This document shows positions 52,759-62,000 of a stretch of 64,000 nucleotides of DNA, one piece after another. Source of the DNA: Gimesia aquarii (GTDB lineage: Bacteria > Planctomycetota > Planctomycetia > Planctomycetales > Planctomycetaceae). The translations under genes were made by a program, and so were the position numbers. How positions within the stretch are numbered: the first letter of the stretch is position 1; every line of letters begins with the position of its first letter. The notes below the pieces were generated by a model. It worked only from the letters and a program-made list of their open reading frames with translations, was not told where the DNA came from and searched no databases. The stretch lies in the NCBI RefSeq assembly GCF_007748175.1, contig NZ_CP037422.1, forward strand, positions 2,687,231 to 2,751,230, written 5' to 3'.

Positions 52759-53577
52759 TCATTTCGACAACAGCGAAATCACATGTTTCCAGCCAAAGAT
52801 GCGGGCCAAATCCAGGGCGGTATCACCGTCCGGTGTTTTTAAGTTTTTATCAGCGCCATGCTTCAGTAGAATTTTGACAATCGTGGCATTCCCTGCCAGA
52901 GCATCGCGGTGTAGCATCGTCCAGCCATCTTCGTCGGTCGCGTGTAACGGCTCCTTCGATTCGCGCAGGGATTCCTTCAGTGATTCCCCCATGTTAATAC
53001 TCATCGGATGTTCGATCATGGCCCGCCGTTGCTTTTCCGGGTCAACGACGGACTTTTTGCCAAACAGACCCAGGAAACCTGATTTCTGCTCTGGCTGTAC
53101 ATAAACCACTTCGATCTCCTCCGGATCGCCAAAATCCAGGCCCCAGGCCTGATCATGTTCTTTTCTCTCTCGAGGCGACATCCGCGAGCGAAGCAGGTTC
53201 ACAGTATAAGCACCATAAACTTTTCCCTGAATCGCAAACATCCAGTCGGTGATTTCAGACAGGGGCTCACAGACGGGATCTCCGGCACTCATATTCGTCA
53301 ACCATGCAGGCGAATTGAGCAGTGTGCCCGTGAATTCCTTGCCGTCACATTGAATATCGCTGACCCACATATGCTCGGTATCTGTATCGCCGGGAGCGAC
53401 ATCAGGATCGTGAAAGGCAAATTTCACTGCAGCCAAATCCAGTCCCGGAACGATGCGACGGTATTCCCACGACAGCTCCCGCCAGAAATAACGGAATGAT
53501 TTTCGTGCCCGTTTACTGGTAGCGACCATCTCCGGGTCATCACCTTGATACATCACGATATTCTCTTCATTACTCAT
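52759..53577 (-). CDS. DUF2314 domain protein with C-terminal ankyrin repeats
   Basis: A 272-residue cytoplasmic protein. Residues 60-165 fit DUF2314: EHMWVSDIQCDGKEFTGTLL, SPAWLTNMSAGDPVC, EITDWMFAIQGKVYGAYTVN, LLRSRMSPRERKEHDQAWGL and DFGDPEEI. After a linker with IEHPMSINMGESL come two ankyrin-like repeats (about 217-270): DEDGWTMLHRDALAGNATIV, KILLKHGADKNLKTPDGDTA and LDLARIFGWKHVISLL. DUF2314 has no known role; ankyrins bind proteins. A purine-rich site precedes ATG 53577. It may share a transcript with its neighbours. Confidence 0.85.
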   Translation of the reverse strand: MSNEENIVMYQGDDPEMVATSKRARKSFRYFWRELSWEYRRIVPGLDLAAVKFAFHDPDVAPGDTDTEHMWVSDIQCDGKEFTGTLLNSPAWLTNMSAGDPVCEPLSEITDWMFAIQGKVYGAYTVNLLRSRMSPRERKEHDQAWGLDFGDPEEIEVVYVQPEQKSGFLGLFGKKSVVDPEKQRRAMIEHPMSINMGESLKESLRESKEPLHATDEDGWTMLHRDALAGNATIVKILLKHGADKNLKTPDGDTALDLARIFGWKHVISLLSK

Positions 53578-53733
53578 GGCCCATTCCTTTCCTCAAAGAT
53601 TAAGTTGTGTCTCTCGGTTAACAGAACTGCCACAGTTCACTCATTTAATCACCACACAATTTTTCCTAAACATGCAGCTGCCAAAAGCCTATTATGGCAA
53701 TTCGCTCTTCACAATCACAAGCAGATTCTCAAA

Positions 53734-54399
53734 TTACCTGCTCGAATTGATTTCCTGTAGCATTCGCAGTTGCTGTGAATTGAGCCTAACTAACGGTCGT
53801 TTTGTTTGAATCAACTGCAGTGCAGCATCCGTTGTTTGCGAATGATCTAAGTAAACGAGTAGCATAGCTGCAAACAGACCAGTCCGGCCGTGACCTTCAG
53901 CGCAGTGAATCAATATCGTACCATCAAGGGCAGCAGTTTGTTCGATCCATTGGTTGAGCTGTTCCAGTGGAGGGACCAAGCCATCAAGAATTGGATATGA
54001 GAAATATCCTCCTGATCGCAATCCTTTAGGTTCATTGAATTCGCAGGTCAGATCAATCACATAATCAACATTGTTCGGTCGTTCGGTAGAGAACAATCTA
54101 CGACCAATGAAAAGCTTCTCAGTCAGTTGATTGACAGGAGGTTCGCGTCTTACAAGACGGAGTAAACACCATATCGACCAGAGATAAACTAAATACGGCA
54201 GCAATACGAGTTGATTGATGGGAGAAAGTAAACCACGTTCCGACTTACCAAATACGCGTGCCCCCAGTAAGAGATATCCCAGCGCAACAACGCCAAAGCT
54301 AAGAGCCGGCCAAAGCAACAGGTACCACCATCCACGGTAAATTACAGCAACGGCTGTCAGCAGAACGGCGACGATAAGAAAAAATAATCCATATTTCAT
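53734..54399 (-). CDS. Membrane-anchored dual-specificity phosphatase
   Basis: A 221-residue protein with about three N-terminal membrane segments (residues 1-21, 24-47 and 62-84) and a cytoplasmic DSP/PTP domain. The signature HCAEGHGRTG (residues 165-174) has the catalytic Cys166 and Arg172. YVIDLTCEFNEP supplies the usual general-acid region and KLFIGRRLFS the N-terminal strand. Bacterial DSPs act on phosphotyrosine, phosphoserine or phospholipids such as PGP; the membrane anchor makes a lipid substrate plausible (PTPMT1-like), but this is inference. No clear SD precedes ATG 54399. Confidence 0.85.
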   Translation of the reverse strand: MKYGLFFLIVAVLLTAVAVIYRGWWYLLLWPALSFGVVALGYLLLGARVFGKSERGLLSPINQLVLLPYLVYLWSIWCLLRLVRREPPVNQLTEKLFIGRRLFSTERPNNVDYVIDLTCEFNEPKGLRSGGYFSYPILDGLVPPLEQLNQWIEQTAALDGTILIHCAEGHGRTGLFAAMLLVYLDHSQTTDAALQLIQTKRPLVRLNSQQLRMLQEINSSR

Positions 54400-54529
54400 G
54401 AGGAGCGTGACTTTGACTTCAAATTGCTTTCATAGTAGATCATCACATCACAGAAATGAGACTGGCTAAGCTCGATCATCCATGCATCTGTCTTATAATC
54501 AAAAAAATAGTCTATCTGAATATAACACG

Positions 54530-55030
54530 TTAGCAGACAGTTTTCTCGTATTCATCACGCCTCAGACAATAGACAAAACAATCTTCGTCACCGAAACGGC
54601 GTCGTTCTGAAAACTGAAAACCGAGCCGTTCGTAAAATCGATGTGCGCGGGTATTCCGAGCCAGTGGATCTACGAGTACGGCTTTGACTTCGGAATTTGA
54701 AAAACACTGGTCAAGGGCCAACCGCATCATCGTTGTTCCATATCCCTTTCCCAGATCACTTGACTCTCCAATCCAAATGTCAATCGCTCGAAAACCTTTC
54801 TGAATATCGCCCCAATAGTGGGTCTCCTCTATGGCAGGATCAATAATTTGCAGAACTCCGATCGGCCGTTCGTCAACTACGGCGATCAGCTGTTTTCTCC
54901 ATACGGGGTCTCGATCAAGTTCCTGTTCCCAATTCCAATCACTATCAGGATCGCAGGCAATCACATGCGGTTGTTGATCCCAGTGCTGCAAGAGTGCTAA
55001 ATCTGAAAGACCGGCTTTGCGTAAATGCAT
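54530..55030 (-). CDS. GNAT acetyltransferase, AAC(6')-like
   Basis: A 166-residue GNAT enzyme. The start MHLRKAGLSDLALLQHWDQQ and the middle RAIDIWIGESSDLGKGYGTT with the acetyl-CoA loop GKGYGT resemble the aminoglycoside 6'-N-acetyltransferase group. VLVDPLARNTRAHRFYERLG FQF completes the fold. Environmental proteins of this type often have other substrates, so resistance cannot be concluded. It overlaps no neighbour, but the CYTH gene ends 38 bases upstream on the same strand, suggesting one transcript. Confidence 0.87.
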   Translation of the reverse strand: MHLRKAGLSDLALLQHWDQQPHVIACDPDSDWNWEQELDRDPVWRKQLIAVVDERPIGVLQIIDPAIEETHYWGDIQKGFRAIDIWIGESSDLGKGYGTTMMRLALDQCFSNSEVKAVLVDPLARNTRAHRFYERLGFQFSERRRFGDEDCFVYCLRRDEYEKTVC

Positions 55031-55068
55031 TTAGAATAATTCCACTAGCTCATAACAGAGGATTTCGA

Positions 55069-55554
55069 TTAGTTTTCGGTTCTGTAGGCAACAAATCTGA
55101 CCGCTTCATAACTACTGTCGGAACTGACTTCCTGAATGCAAAATGGAGGCGGCTCGCACTCGTAAGCATCGGCTTCGCTTTCAAACTCGGCCTCAACGAT
55201 GACCGGCGCCTTTTTCCCAACGACAACATTGATGCTGAAATCGACTCCCTGACAGGAATAAGAATACCGCTCCCTGATAAGCTCCTGTCCGGGGATGTGA
55301 GCAAGGGCATGATATTCTTCTCTGCTGAGGTAAAGATTGGTAATCGGCTCTGAGATTTTGCTCGTCTTTCCGTATTTTTTACAGAGCTTGTACTGCAATT
55401 CCCCCCGATATTCTACTTTTCTCAGTCTTAGTCGTGAGTTGTCGAGATACTTATCAGTGATGAGCTGCATTGGTAATGAGTCGAGTTCTGGCAACAATGT
55501 TTCATCCACCAACCAGCAACGTTCTATTTCTAACTCACTGTACTTCGGCTGCAT
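55069..55554 (-). CDS. CYTH domain protein
   Basis: A 161-residue triphosphate-tunnel metalloenzyme family member; relatives hydrolyse triphosphates or act as adenylate cyclase IV. The N-terminal ExExK signature appears as LEIERCW, with Glu9 and Glu11 kept and the Lys position occupied by Cys13. Alternating charged strands follow: DNSRLRLRKVEYRGELQYKL (Arg/Lys tunnel residues), RERYSYSCQGVDFSINVVV and VIVEAEFESEADAYE (acidic metal ligands). The missing Lys may change activity. Start ATG 55554. It probably shares a transcript with the GNAT gene downstream. Confidence 0.83.
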   Translation of the reverse strand: MQPKYSELEIERCWLVDETLLPELDSLPMQLITDKYLDNSRLRLRKVEYRGELQYKLCKKYGKTSKISEPITNLYLSREEYHALAHIPGQELIRERYSYSCQGVDFSINVVVGKKAPVIVEAEFESEADAYECEPPPFCIQEVSSDSSYEAVRFVAYRTEN

Positions 55555-55670
55555 AGATCACCAGATTCGCTTGAGATACATCATTTGCTGTTTTTCTGCA
55601 TAACCACATTGATAGAAGATGCCGCCAGCAATACCCACGATTAATTCTATATTCCTTAAAGATTACAATA

Positions 55671-56408
55671 TCAAAAAGTAATCTCCTGCACGATCATGCC
55701 TTCTTCCAGCAAGGGGACTTGAGTTACGACTGAACCATGTGGATCAATCAAAGCGGTGGGACCATAGGAAATCTGTCCGTCCCTCTCACCTGTAACGTCA
55801 GCAGAGATTAACCACAGCCCCGTTTCGATAGTCCTTTCTGCCCGGATTGTATTGTGTTTGAATTTCCAATTTTCCGCATTATTGTAGCTCAGCATGTTAT
55901 AACAGGGACAGACCATCAAGTGTGCGTTCTGATTCGCGATTGCCGCGGCACATTCTGAAAAGTTAGTATCATAACAAATATTGATTCCAAACCTCAGTCC
56001 TTCGACTTCAAAGATGGGAACCTTTTCTCCCAGCTCAAAAATTGATTCACCTGGGGCCAGTTTTGTCTTGCGATAACAGCCCAGTAACTCGCCCTGTTTT
56101 ACGACAATCGCCGAAATATAGAGTTTGTCTCCCTCTTTCTCGATCATGCCGATAACGAGTATCGGTTGAACCTTTGCAAGCCTTTTGAGAATGTCGGCAA
56201 ACGAATCGGAAGACACATCGACCGCGCGCTGCTGGGCTTGCTGTTCTTCAGCCACATATCCTTGCAGATAACTCTCCGGAAAGCAGACTAACTGTGCCCC
56301 CTGCTCTGACGCACGATCAGCGTAGTCAATCATCTTGTTCAAGGACTGTTCGATATCATCCTGGACATCAAGCAACTGACAAGCGGCAACGGTAGCACTC
56401 TGGTTCAT
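55671..56408 (-). CDS. Carbon-nitrogen hydrolase (nitrilase superfamily)
   Basis: A 245-residue amidase-type enzyme with the full Glu-Lys-Cys triad: CFPESYLQGY (Glu45), CYRKTKLAPGE (Lys114) and GINICYDTNFSE (Cys145). It lacks the long C-terminal extension of true nitrilases, which fits the amidase and carbamoylase branches. WLISADVTGERDGQISYGPT near the end is also typical. The substrate is unknown. A decayed piece of a second copy lies 3.6 kb away at 51994-52055. Start ATG 56408. Confidence 0.9.
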   Translation of the reverse strand: MNQSATVAACQLLDVQDDIEQSLNKMIDYADRASEQGAQLVCFPESYLQGYVAEEQQAQQRAVDVSSDSFADILKRLAKVQPILVIGMIEKEGDKLYISAIVVKQGELLGCYRKTKLAPGESIFELGEKVPIFEVEGLRFGINICYDTNFSECAAAIANQNAHLMVCPCYNMLSYNNAENWKFKHNTIRAERTIETGLWLISADVTGERDGQISYGPTALIDPHGSVVTQVPLLEEGMIVQEITF

Positions 56409-56628
56409 TTTCTTTGCTCACAGTTATTTTGATATGACTGAAAAGAAAAAAATGAAGGACAATGGATTTTACTTATCTCACATATATTTTAAATCCGACA
56501 GGTGTGCTCATTAGTCCGGCGTTCATAAAACACGATCATTTCGGGAGTTGGTTCGTTCAAGTATTGTTGTATCCTAAGTTAATGCGAAGGGTAAGTTCAA
56601 TACAAATTCTATCAGCTGACTATGACAT

Positions 56629-57288
56629 TCATTTTCCGATTAACCGATCGTGTCGTTTTCGTATTTGTGATGTGGTTTGTGGAAAGATAAATTTGCCCAT
56701 AATCACGTCTTCGATCGCGGCACGTACCTGCTTGGAACATTGTTCTGGATGGACTCGGCCGACTCCTGTACCAAGCCCCGGTAACGATACTGACTTCACA
56801 TGATTACGAACGGGTTCGCCAGTATATATGCCTGATGGAATTATTCCATCACGAATGAGTAGAAAGATCGCTCGAGCCGCGAGAAAAGGATTGATTGTTG
56901 AATCCAAGGTCACAGGAACTCGCATTGTCGGTGCGGCGATCAGAAACGGAAACGTTTCGTCCTGTGTTTCAACGAGTGTAGCAGCCCCAACAAGTAGTTC
57001 GCCGGCATGATCCTGCCTAATCTGTGTCTGTACGCGATCTTGCAGTGAGTGGCCGAATCGTTCCAAGTAAAGCCGATCAATACCACCATCCATAAACCCA
57101 AAGCTATTAGCAGGACTGACGATGGCATCACTCGCTTGATCGAAAATTGATCCCTCGTGAACACTTACGAAGGGTAGATCACCACACCAGCGCTGCCATG
57201 CCTGAACGAGTGCCTGATCAGTCGCAGCTAGTTTAATCTGCAGGCGTTTTTTTTGTGAGAGATACCTGTTGACATGGAAACGTTCCAT
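56629..57288 (-). CDS. Macro domain protein
   Basis: A 219-residue macro-domain protein, a fold that binds or hydrolyses ADP-ribose derivatives. After a short N-terminal helix region come VSVHEGSIFDQASDAIVSPA, NSFGFMDGGIDRLYLERFG and VGAATLVETQDETFPFLIAA, with the second-loop SVSLPGLGTGVGRVHPEQCS. NSFGFMDGGID corresponds to the catalytic/binding loop usually read NxxGxxGGVD, so binding of ADP-ribose is plausible. It is the first gene of the accessory run on this strand, 150 bases downstream of gltD. Start ATG 57288. Confidence 0.87.
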   Translation of the reverse strand: MERFHVNRYLSQKKRLQIKLAATDQALVQAWQRWCGDLPFVSVHEGSIFDQASDAIVSPANSFGFMDGGIDRLYLERFGHSLQDRVQTQIRQDHAGELLVGAATLVETQDETFPFLIAAPTMRVPVTLDSTINPFLAARAIFLLIRDGIIPSGIYTGEPVRNHVKSVSLPGLGTGVGRVHPEQCSKQVRAAIEDVIMGKFIFPQTTSQIRKRHDRLIGK

Positions 57289-57439
57289 CCAGTTGATGCA
57301 GCAATGAACTTAAATCTAAGACTTATAGTTCAGAGATGACACCAGATTAACGTTCGAAGTTCGGCCAATCAGAAAAGACGCTTTTCCGGCGCGCAAGCTC
57401 ATCCTCATTAACAGGTTAAACTGTTGTATAACCGAAGAC

Positions 57440-58948
57440 TTACGGCAGCTCAGTTGCGCCCATCAGGTAGCGATCGCATTCTCGGGCCGCGCCGCGGCCT
57501 TCGTTAATGGCCCAGACAATCAGGCTCTGGCCGCGTCGACAGTCGCCGGCAGCGAACACACCTTCGATGTTGGTCGTGTACTGCTCATGCTCGGCTTTGA
57601 AGTTCGAACGGGCATCGGTTTCCAGATTGAGCTGCTCACTGATGAGATGCTCGGGGCCTAAAAAGCCCAGTGCCAGGAAGACCAGATCGCATTCCAGGAC
57701 TTTTTCCGAACCAGGAACAACACTGAAGGGAGGACCGTTCTCGACCGGTTTGGACCAGTCGACTTCGCAGATCGTAAGTCCGGTTAGATTACCCTGCTCA
57801 TCACCGGTAAACTCGACCGTCGACATCTGGAACAGACGCGGATCTTTACCAAAGACGGCAGCCGCTTCTTCATGACCATAATCCACGCGGAAAATTTTAG
57901 GCCATTGAGGCCAGGGGTTATTCGCAGCCCGCTCAGCGGGTGGCTGCGGAACAATTTCGAGGTTAATCAGGCTTTCGCATTTCTGTCGCATTGCGGTTCC
58001 CAGACAATCGGTACCGGTATCACCACCGCCGATCACTACAACTTTCTTGCCTTCGGCATTGATGAAGTTTTCCACAGGCGAATTCTGATAGTGTGTATTT
58101 TCCAGACCCGATTCCAGCAGGCTCTGCGTATTCGCAGTCAGGTATTCCATTGCAAAATGGACTCCCTTGAGATCGCGTCCGGGAATGGGCAGATCGCGAG
58201 GCTTTGTTGCGCCAGTACAAATGACGACGGCATCGAAGTCCTTCATCAATTGATCGGCCTTAATGTCGACACCAATTGAAGTATTGGTGACAAATTCGAC
58301 TCCCTCGTCGGCCAGTAAATCGACACGTCGCTGTACAATCCACTTTTCCAGCTTCATGTTAGGTATACCATACATCAAGAGCCCGCCGATGCGATCGGCT
58401 CTCTCATAAACGGTGACGCTGTGGCCCGCGCTATTGAGTTGAGCGGCCGCCGACAATCCTGCGGGACCGGAACCAATCACAGCCACTTTCTTGCCGGTAC
58501 GCACTTTGGGAGGATTCGCAACAACCCAGCCCTGATCGAAAGCGTGATCGATAATCGAGTTTTCAATGTTCTTAATTGTCACAGCCGGTTCGTGTATTCC
58601 CAGCACACACGAGCCCTCACAGGGAGCCGGGCAAACGCGACCGGTAAACTCAGGGAAGTTATTCGTCTTATGTAGACTCTCAATCGCATCCTGCCAACGA
58701 CCGTGATAGACATGATCGTTCCACTCCGGAATCAAGTTATTGATCGGGCAGCCGGACGCCATTCCTGCCAGTGTTGTCCCGGTATGACAAAAAGGGATAC
58801 CGCAATCCATACAACGCGCGCCCTGGTTTGCGAGTTCTTCTTCAGTCAGATGCTCGTGAAACTCGTTCCAGTCCAGAATACGCAATTCAGGTTTTCTGTC
58901 TGCACCCAGTTCTCGTGGAAACTCCATGAAGCCTGTTGGCTTACCCAT
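57440..58948 (-). CDS. gltD: Glutamate synthase, small (beta) subunit
   Basis: A 502-residue NADPH-dependent subunit that feeds electrons to the large subunit for making glutamate from glutamine and 2-oxoglutarate. The N-terminal Cys-rich region [25 protein letters not shown] and [12 protein letters not shown] bind 4Fe-4S clusters. The FAD-binding motif is [20 protein letters not shown] (about residues 150-169), followed by [17 protein letters not shown]. The NADPH-binding motif is [20 protein letters not shown]. The end reads [20 protein letters not shown]. It follows gltB by 111 bases on the same strand, the usual order. Confidence 0.97.
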   Translation of the reverse strand: MGKPTGFMEFPRELGADRKPELRILDWNEFHEHLTEEELANQGARCMDCGIPFCHTGTTLAGMASGCPINNLIPEWNDHVYHGRWQDAIESLHKTNNFPEFTGRVCPAPCEGSCVLGIHEPAVTIKNIENSIIDHAFDQGWVVANPPKVRTGKKVAVIGSGPAGLSAAAQLNSAGHSVTVYERADRIGGLLMYGIPNMKLEKWIVQRRVDLLADEGVEFVTNTSIGVDIKADQLMKDFDAVVICTGATKPRDLPIPGRDLKGVHFAMEYLTANTQSLLESGLENTHYQNSPVENFINAEGKKVVVIGGGDTGTDCLGTAMRQKCESLINLEIVPQPPAERAANNPWPQWPKIFRVDYGHEEAAAVFGKDPRLFQMSTVEFTGDEQGNLTGLTICEVDWSKPVENGPPFSVVPGSEKVLECDLVFLALGFLGPEHLISEQLNLETDARSNFKAEHEQYTTNIEGVFAAGDCRRGQSLIVWAINEGRGAARECDRYLMGATELP

Positions 58949-59059
58949 AATTCTATCTCACTCTAAAAAATGTGTTCGCTCTTCTTATAGAGAAGGAAAT
59001 GTTTCTGGAGACGCTCCTGTTTGTGCTTCAATTCAACAGGAGCGTCGGCCCAAGGCGTT

Positions 59060-62000
59060 TTAGACGCTGGCTGCTGCCTCAGCCTCTTCCGCCGCCATCT
59101 CCAGCAAAGCTCGTTTGTAATCAATGGGCATGACCTTCTTGAATAGCTCAAGTTCCGCCTCCCAGTTATCGATGATCGACCTGGCAACAGTCGAACCAGT
59201 AAATTTCCGATGATTATCAATCAGTGTTTTCAATTCTGCGATATCATCAGCATCTTCTACTTGTTCCAGTTCAATTGTTTCCAGATTGCAGTTTTGCAAC
59301 AACAGCCCATGAGGATCGTAGACATACGCGACTCCACCCGACATGCCGGCAGCAAAATTTCGACCGGTCTCACCGAGAATCACAGCACGACCGCCGGTCA
59401 TGTATTCACAACCATGATCGCCGATGCCTTCGACCACCGCCCTGGCACCTGAATTTCTGACACAGAAGCGTTCGGCGGCCTGACCGCGAATATACACTTC
59501 TCCTTCAGTGGCTCCGTAAAGATTTACGTTACCAACAATAATGTTTTCCTCAGGAGAAAATGTGGAATCCTCTGGTGGATAGATCACAATTCTTCCACCA
59601 CTTAGACCTTTACCGACATAGTCGTTCGCATCGCCTTCATGCTCAATCGTAATCCCATATGCCAGCCAGGCTCCCAGACTTTGTCCGGCAGATCCTTTGC
59701 TGTTGATGTGAATCGTTTCATCGGGCAATCCATCAGCACCATGATGTTTGGAAACTTCATGACTCAACATTGTGCCGAAAGTTCGATCAGTGTTTTTGAC
59801 TTTCACATCGACCACCACCGGCTCGCCATTTTGAATCGCGGGCTGACATTGATCGATGAGAATGTTATCGATGACCACTTCCAGGCCATGCTCCTGATCT
59901 CGAGTACAATAGGTCCCCACGTTGGGATGTGGCTTCTCAGCAAGCTTCAGAATGGGTGTCAGATCCAGATGCTTTGCCTTCCAGTGAGCAATTCCTTCAT
60001 CCAATTCCAGAACATCACTACGACCGACCATTTCATCCATCGTGCGGAAACCGAGTTCAGCCATGAGCTCACGCGCTTCTTCTGCCAGGAGGAAGAAGTA
60101 ATTCACCACGTGTTCGGGCTGACCGGCGAATTTCTTACGAAGTTCCGGATTCTGTGTTGCGATACCCACAGGACACGTATTGAGATGGCACTTACGCATC
60201 ATAATACAACCCATGGTAATCAGCGGCGCGGTTGAGAACCCAAATTCTTCGGCGCCCAGCAAACTGGCAACCACGATATCTCGACCAGTTTTTAATTGGC
60301 CATCCGTTTGTAATCGCACGCGGCTGCGCAGGTCATTCATGACAAGTGTCTGATGGGTTTCAGAAATCCCCAACTCCCAGGGCAGACCAGCATGCTTCAC
60401 GCTGGTCAGCGGAGAAGCACCGGTACCGCCTGAGGCGCCCGAGATCAGAATATTATCTGCGTGCCCTTTCGCGACACCTGAGGCAATCGTTCCCACACCC
60501 ACTTCAGAAACCAGCTTGACGCTGATCCGGGCGGAAGGATTCGTATTTTTCAAGTCGTAGATCAACTGTGACAAGTCTTCAATCGAATAAATGTCATGAT
60601 GCGGGGGTGGACTGATCAATCCAACACCGGGAGTCGAATGACGCACCGAAGCAATAATCTTATTGACCTTGTGCCCGGGTAATTCACCACCCTCTCCTGG
60701 TTTCGCACCTTGAGAAATCTTGATCTGTAACTCATCCGCATTGGTTAAATACCAGCTGGTCACACCAAACCGACCTGAGGCAATTTGCTTGATTGCGGAT
60801 CGCTTGGAATCTCCACTTTCCAGAGGTTTGAACCGCGAATAGTCTTCTCCTCCTTCTCCCGTATTACTTTTCCCGCCCAAACGGTTCATGGCAACAGCCA
60901 GCGCTTCATGAGATTCAGCAGAAATCGAACCATAACTCATCGCACCGGTACAGAAGCGTTTGACGATTTCCGTAACGGGTTCGACTTCATCCAGAGAAAT
61001 CGATTCTCTTTTTTTGAATTTCAATAGACCCCGCAAATGACATTCGCGAGTTGTCTGTTCGTTAACGGCTTTCGCAAACTGCTTGTAGGCATTTTTATCT
61101 CTGGAAGTCGCGGCAGCCTGCAGGTTGGCAATGTTTTCTGGTGACCACGAATGCTTTTCTCCATTCGCGCGCCAATGATAGACTCCGGGATTGGTCAGAC
61201 TGGATACCCGAACCTGATCCCTGTGAGGATAGCCGATGTCGTGCCGCATTTCGCTTTCTTGGGCTACGACATCAAAGCCGATTCCCTTAATTCGGCTGGC
61301 GGTGCCCGCAAAACAGGTATCGATGATTTCCTGATTCAGGCCGACGGCTTCAAAAATCTGTGCGCCTTTGTAACTTTGTAGCGTCGAGATGCCCATTTTG
61401 GCCATCACTTTTAACATCCCCTTACCAACCCCTTTACGGTAAGCGGCAACGATGGAATCCCGAGTCCATTCTGTCGCGTCCAGTTCGCCAGCTTCGAGAG
61501 AATGCCATAACGATTCAAACGCCATGTAAGGATTGATCGCGTCGGCACCATAACCAAATAGCAGACAGTGGTGATGAACTTCGCGGGCTTCACCCGTTTC
61601 CAGGACAATCCCGATTTGAGTGCGTTGCTCATTTCGTACTAAGTGATGATGAATGGCACCACAAGAAATGAGTGTCGGCAAACCAACTCGTTCCGCATTC
61701 ACAGCCCGGTCAGATAAGGTAATCAAACTAAAACCATCGGCAATCGCCTGTGACGCTTCTTCTCGAATCCGATCTAAAGCAACTCGGAATCCCGCTTCGC
61801 CCTCCGATTTAGGATAAGTGACATCAATCGTTTTATTTTTCCAGCCACGATAGTCCATCACTTTAATCGCAGCCATCTCTTCATTCGTAATGATTGGCTC
61901 AGGGATCAATAAACGATGACACTGCTCTTCAGTTGAATCTAATAAGTTACCTTCCGGACCGATATAACATTCGAGTGTCATGATCACTTCTTCACGAATC

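Noticed and set aside
56462-56803. 113-codon plus-strand frame
   Set aside because: Its second half is antisense to the macro-domain gene and the first half lacks family features.
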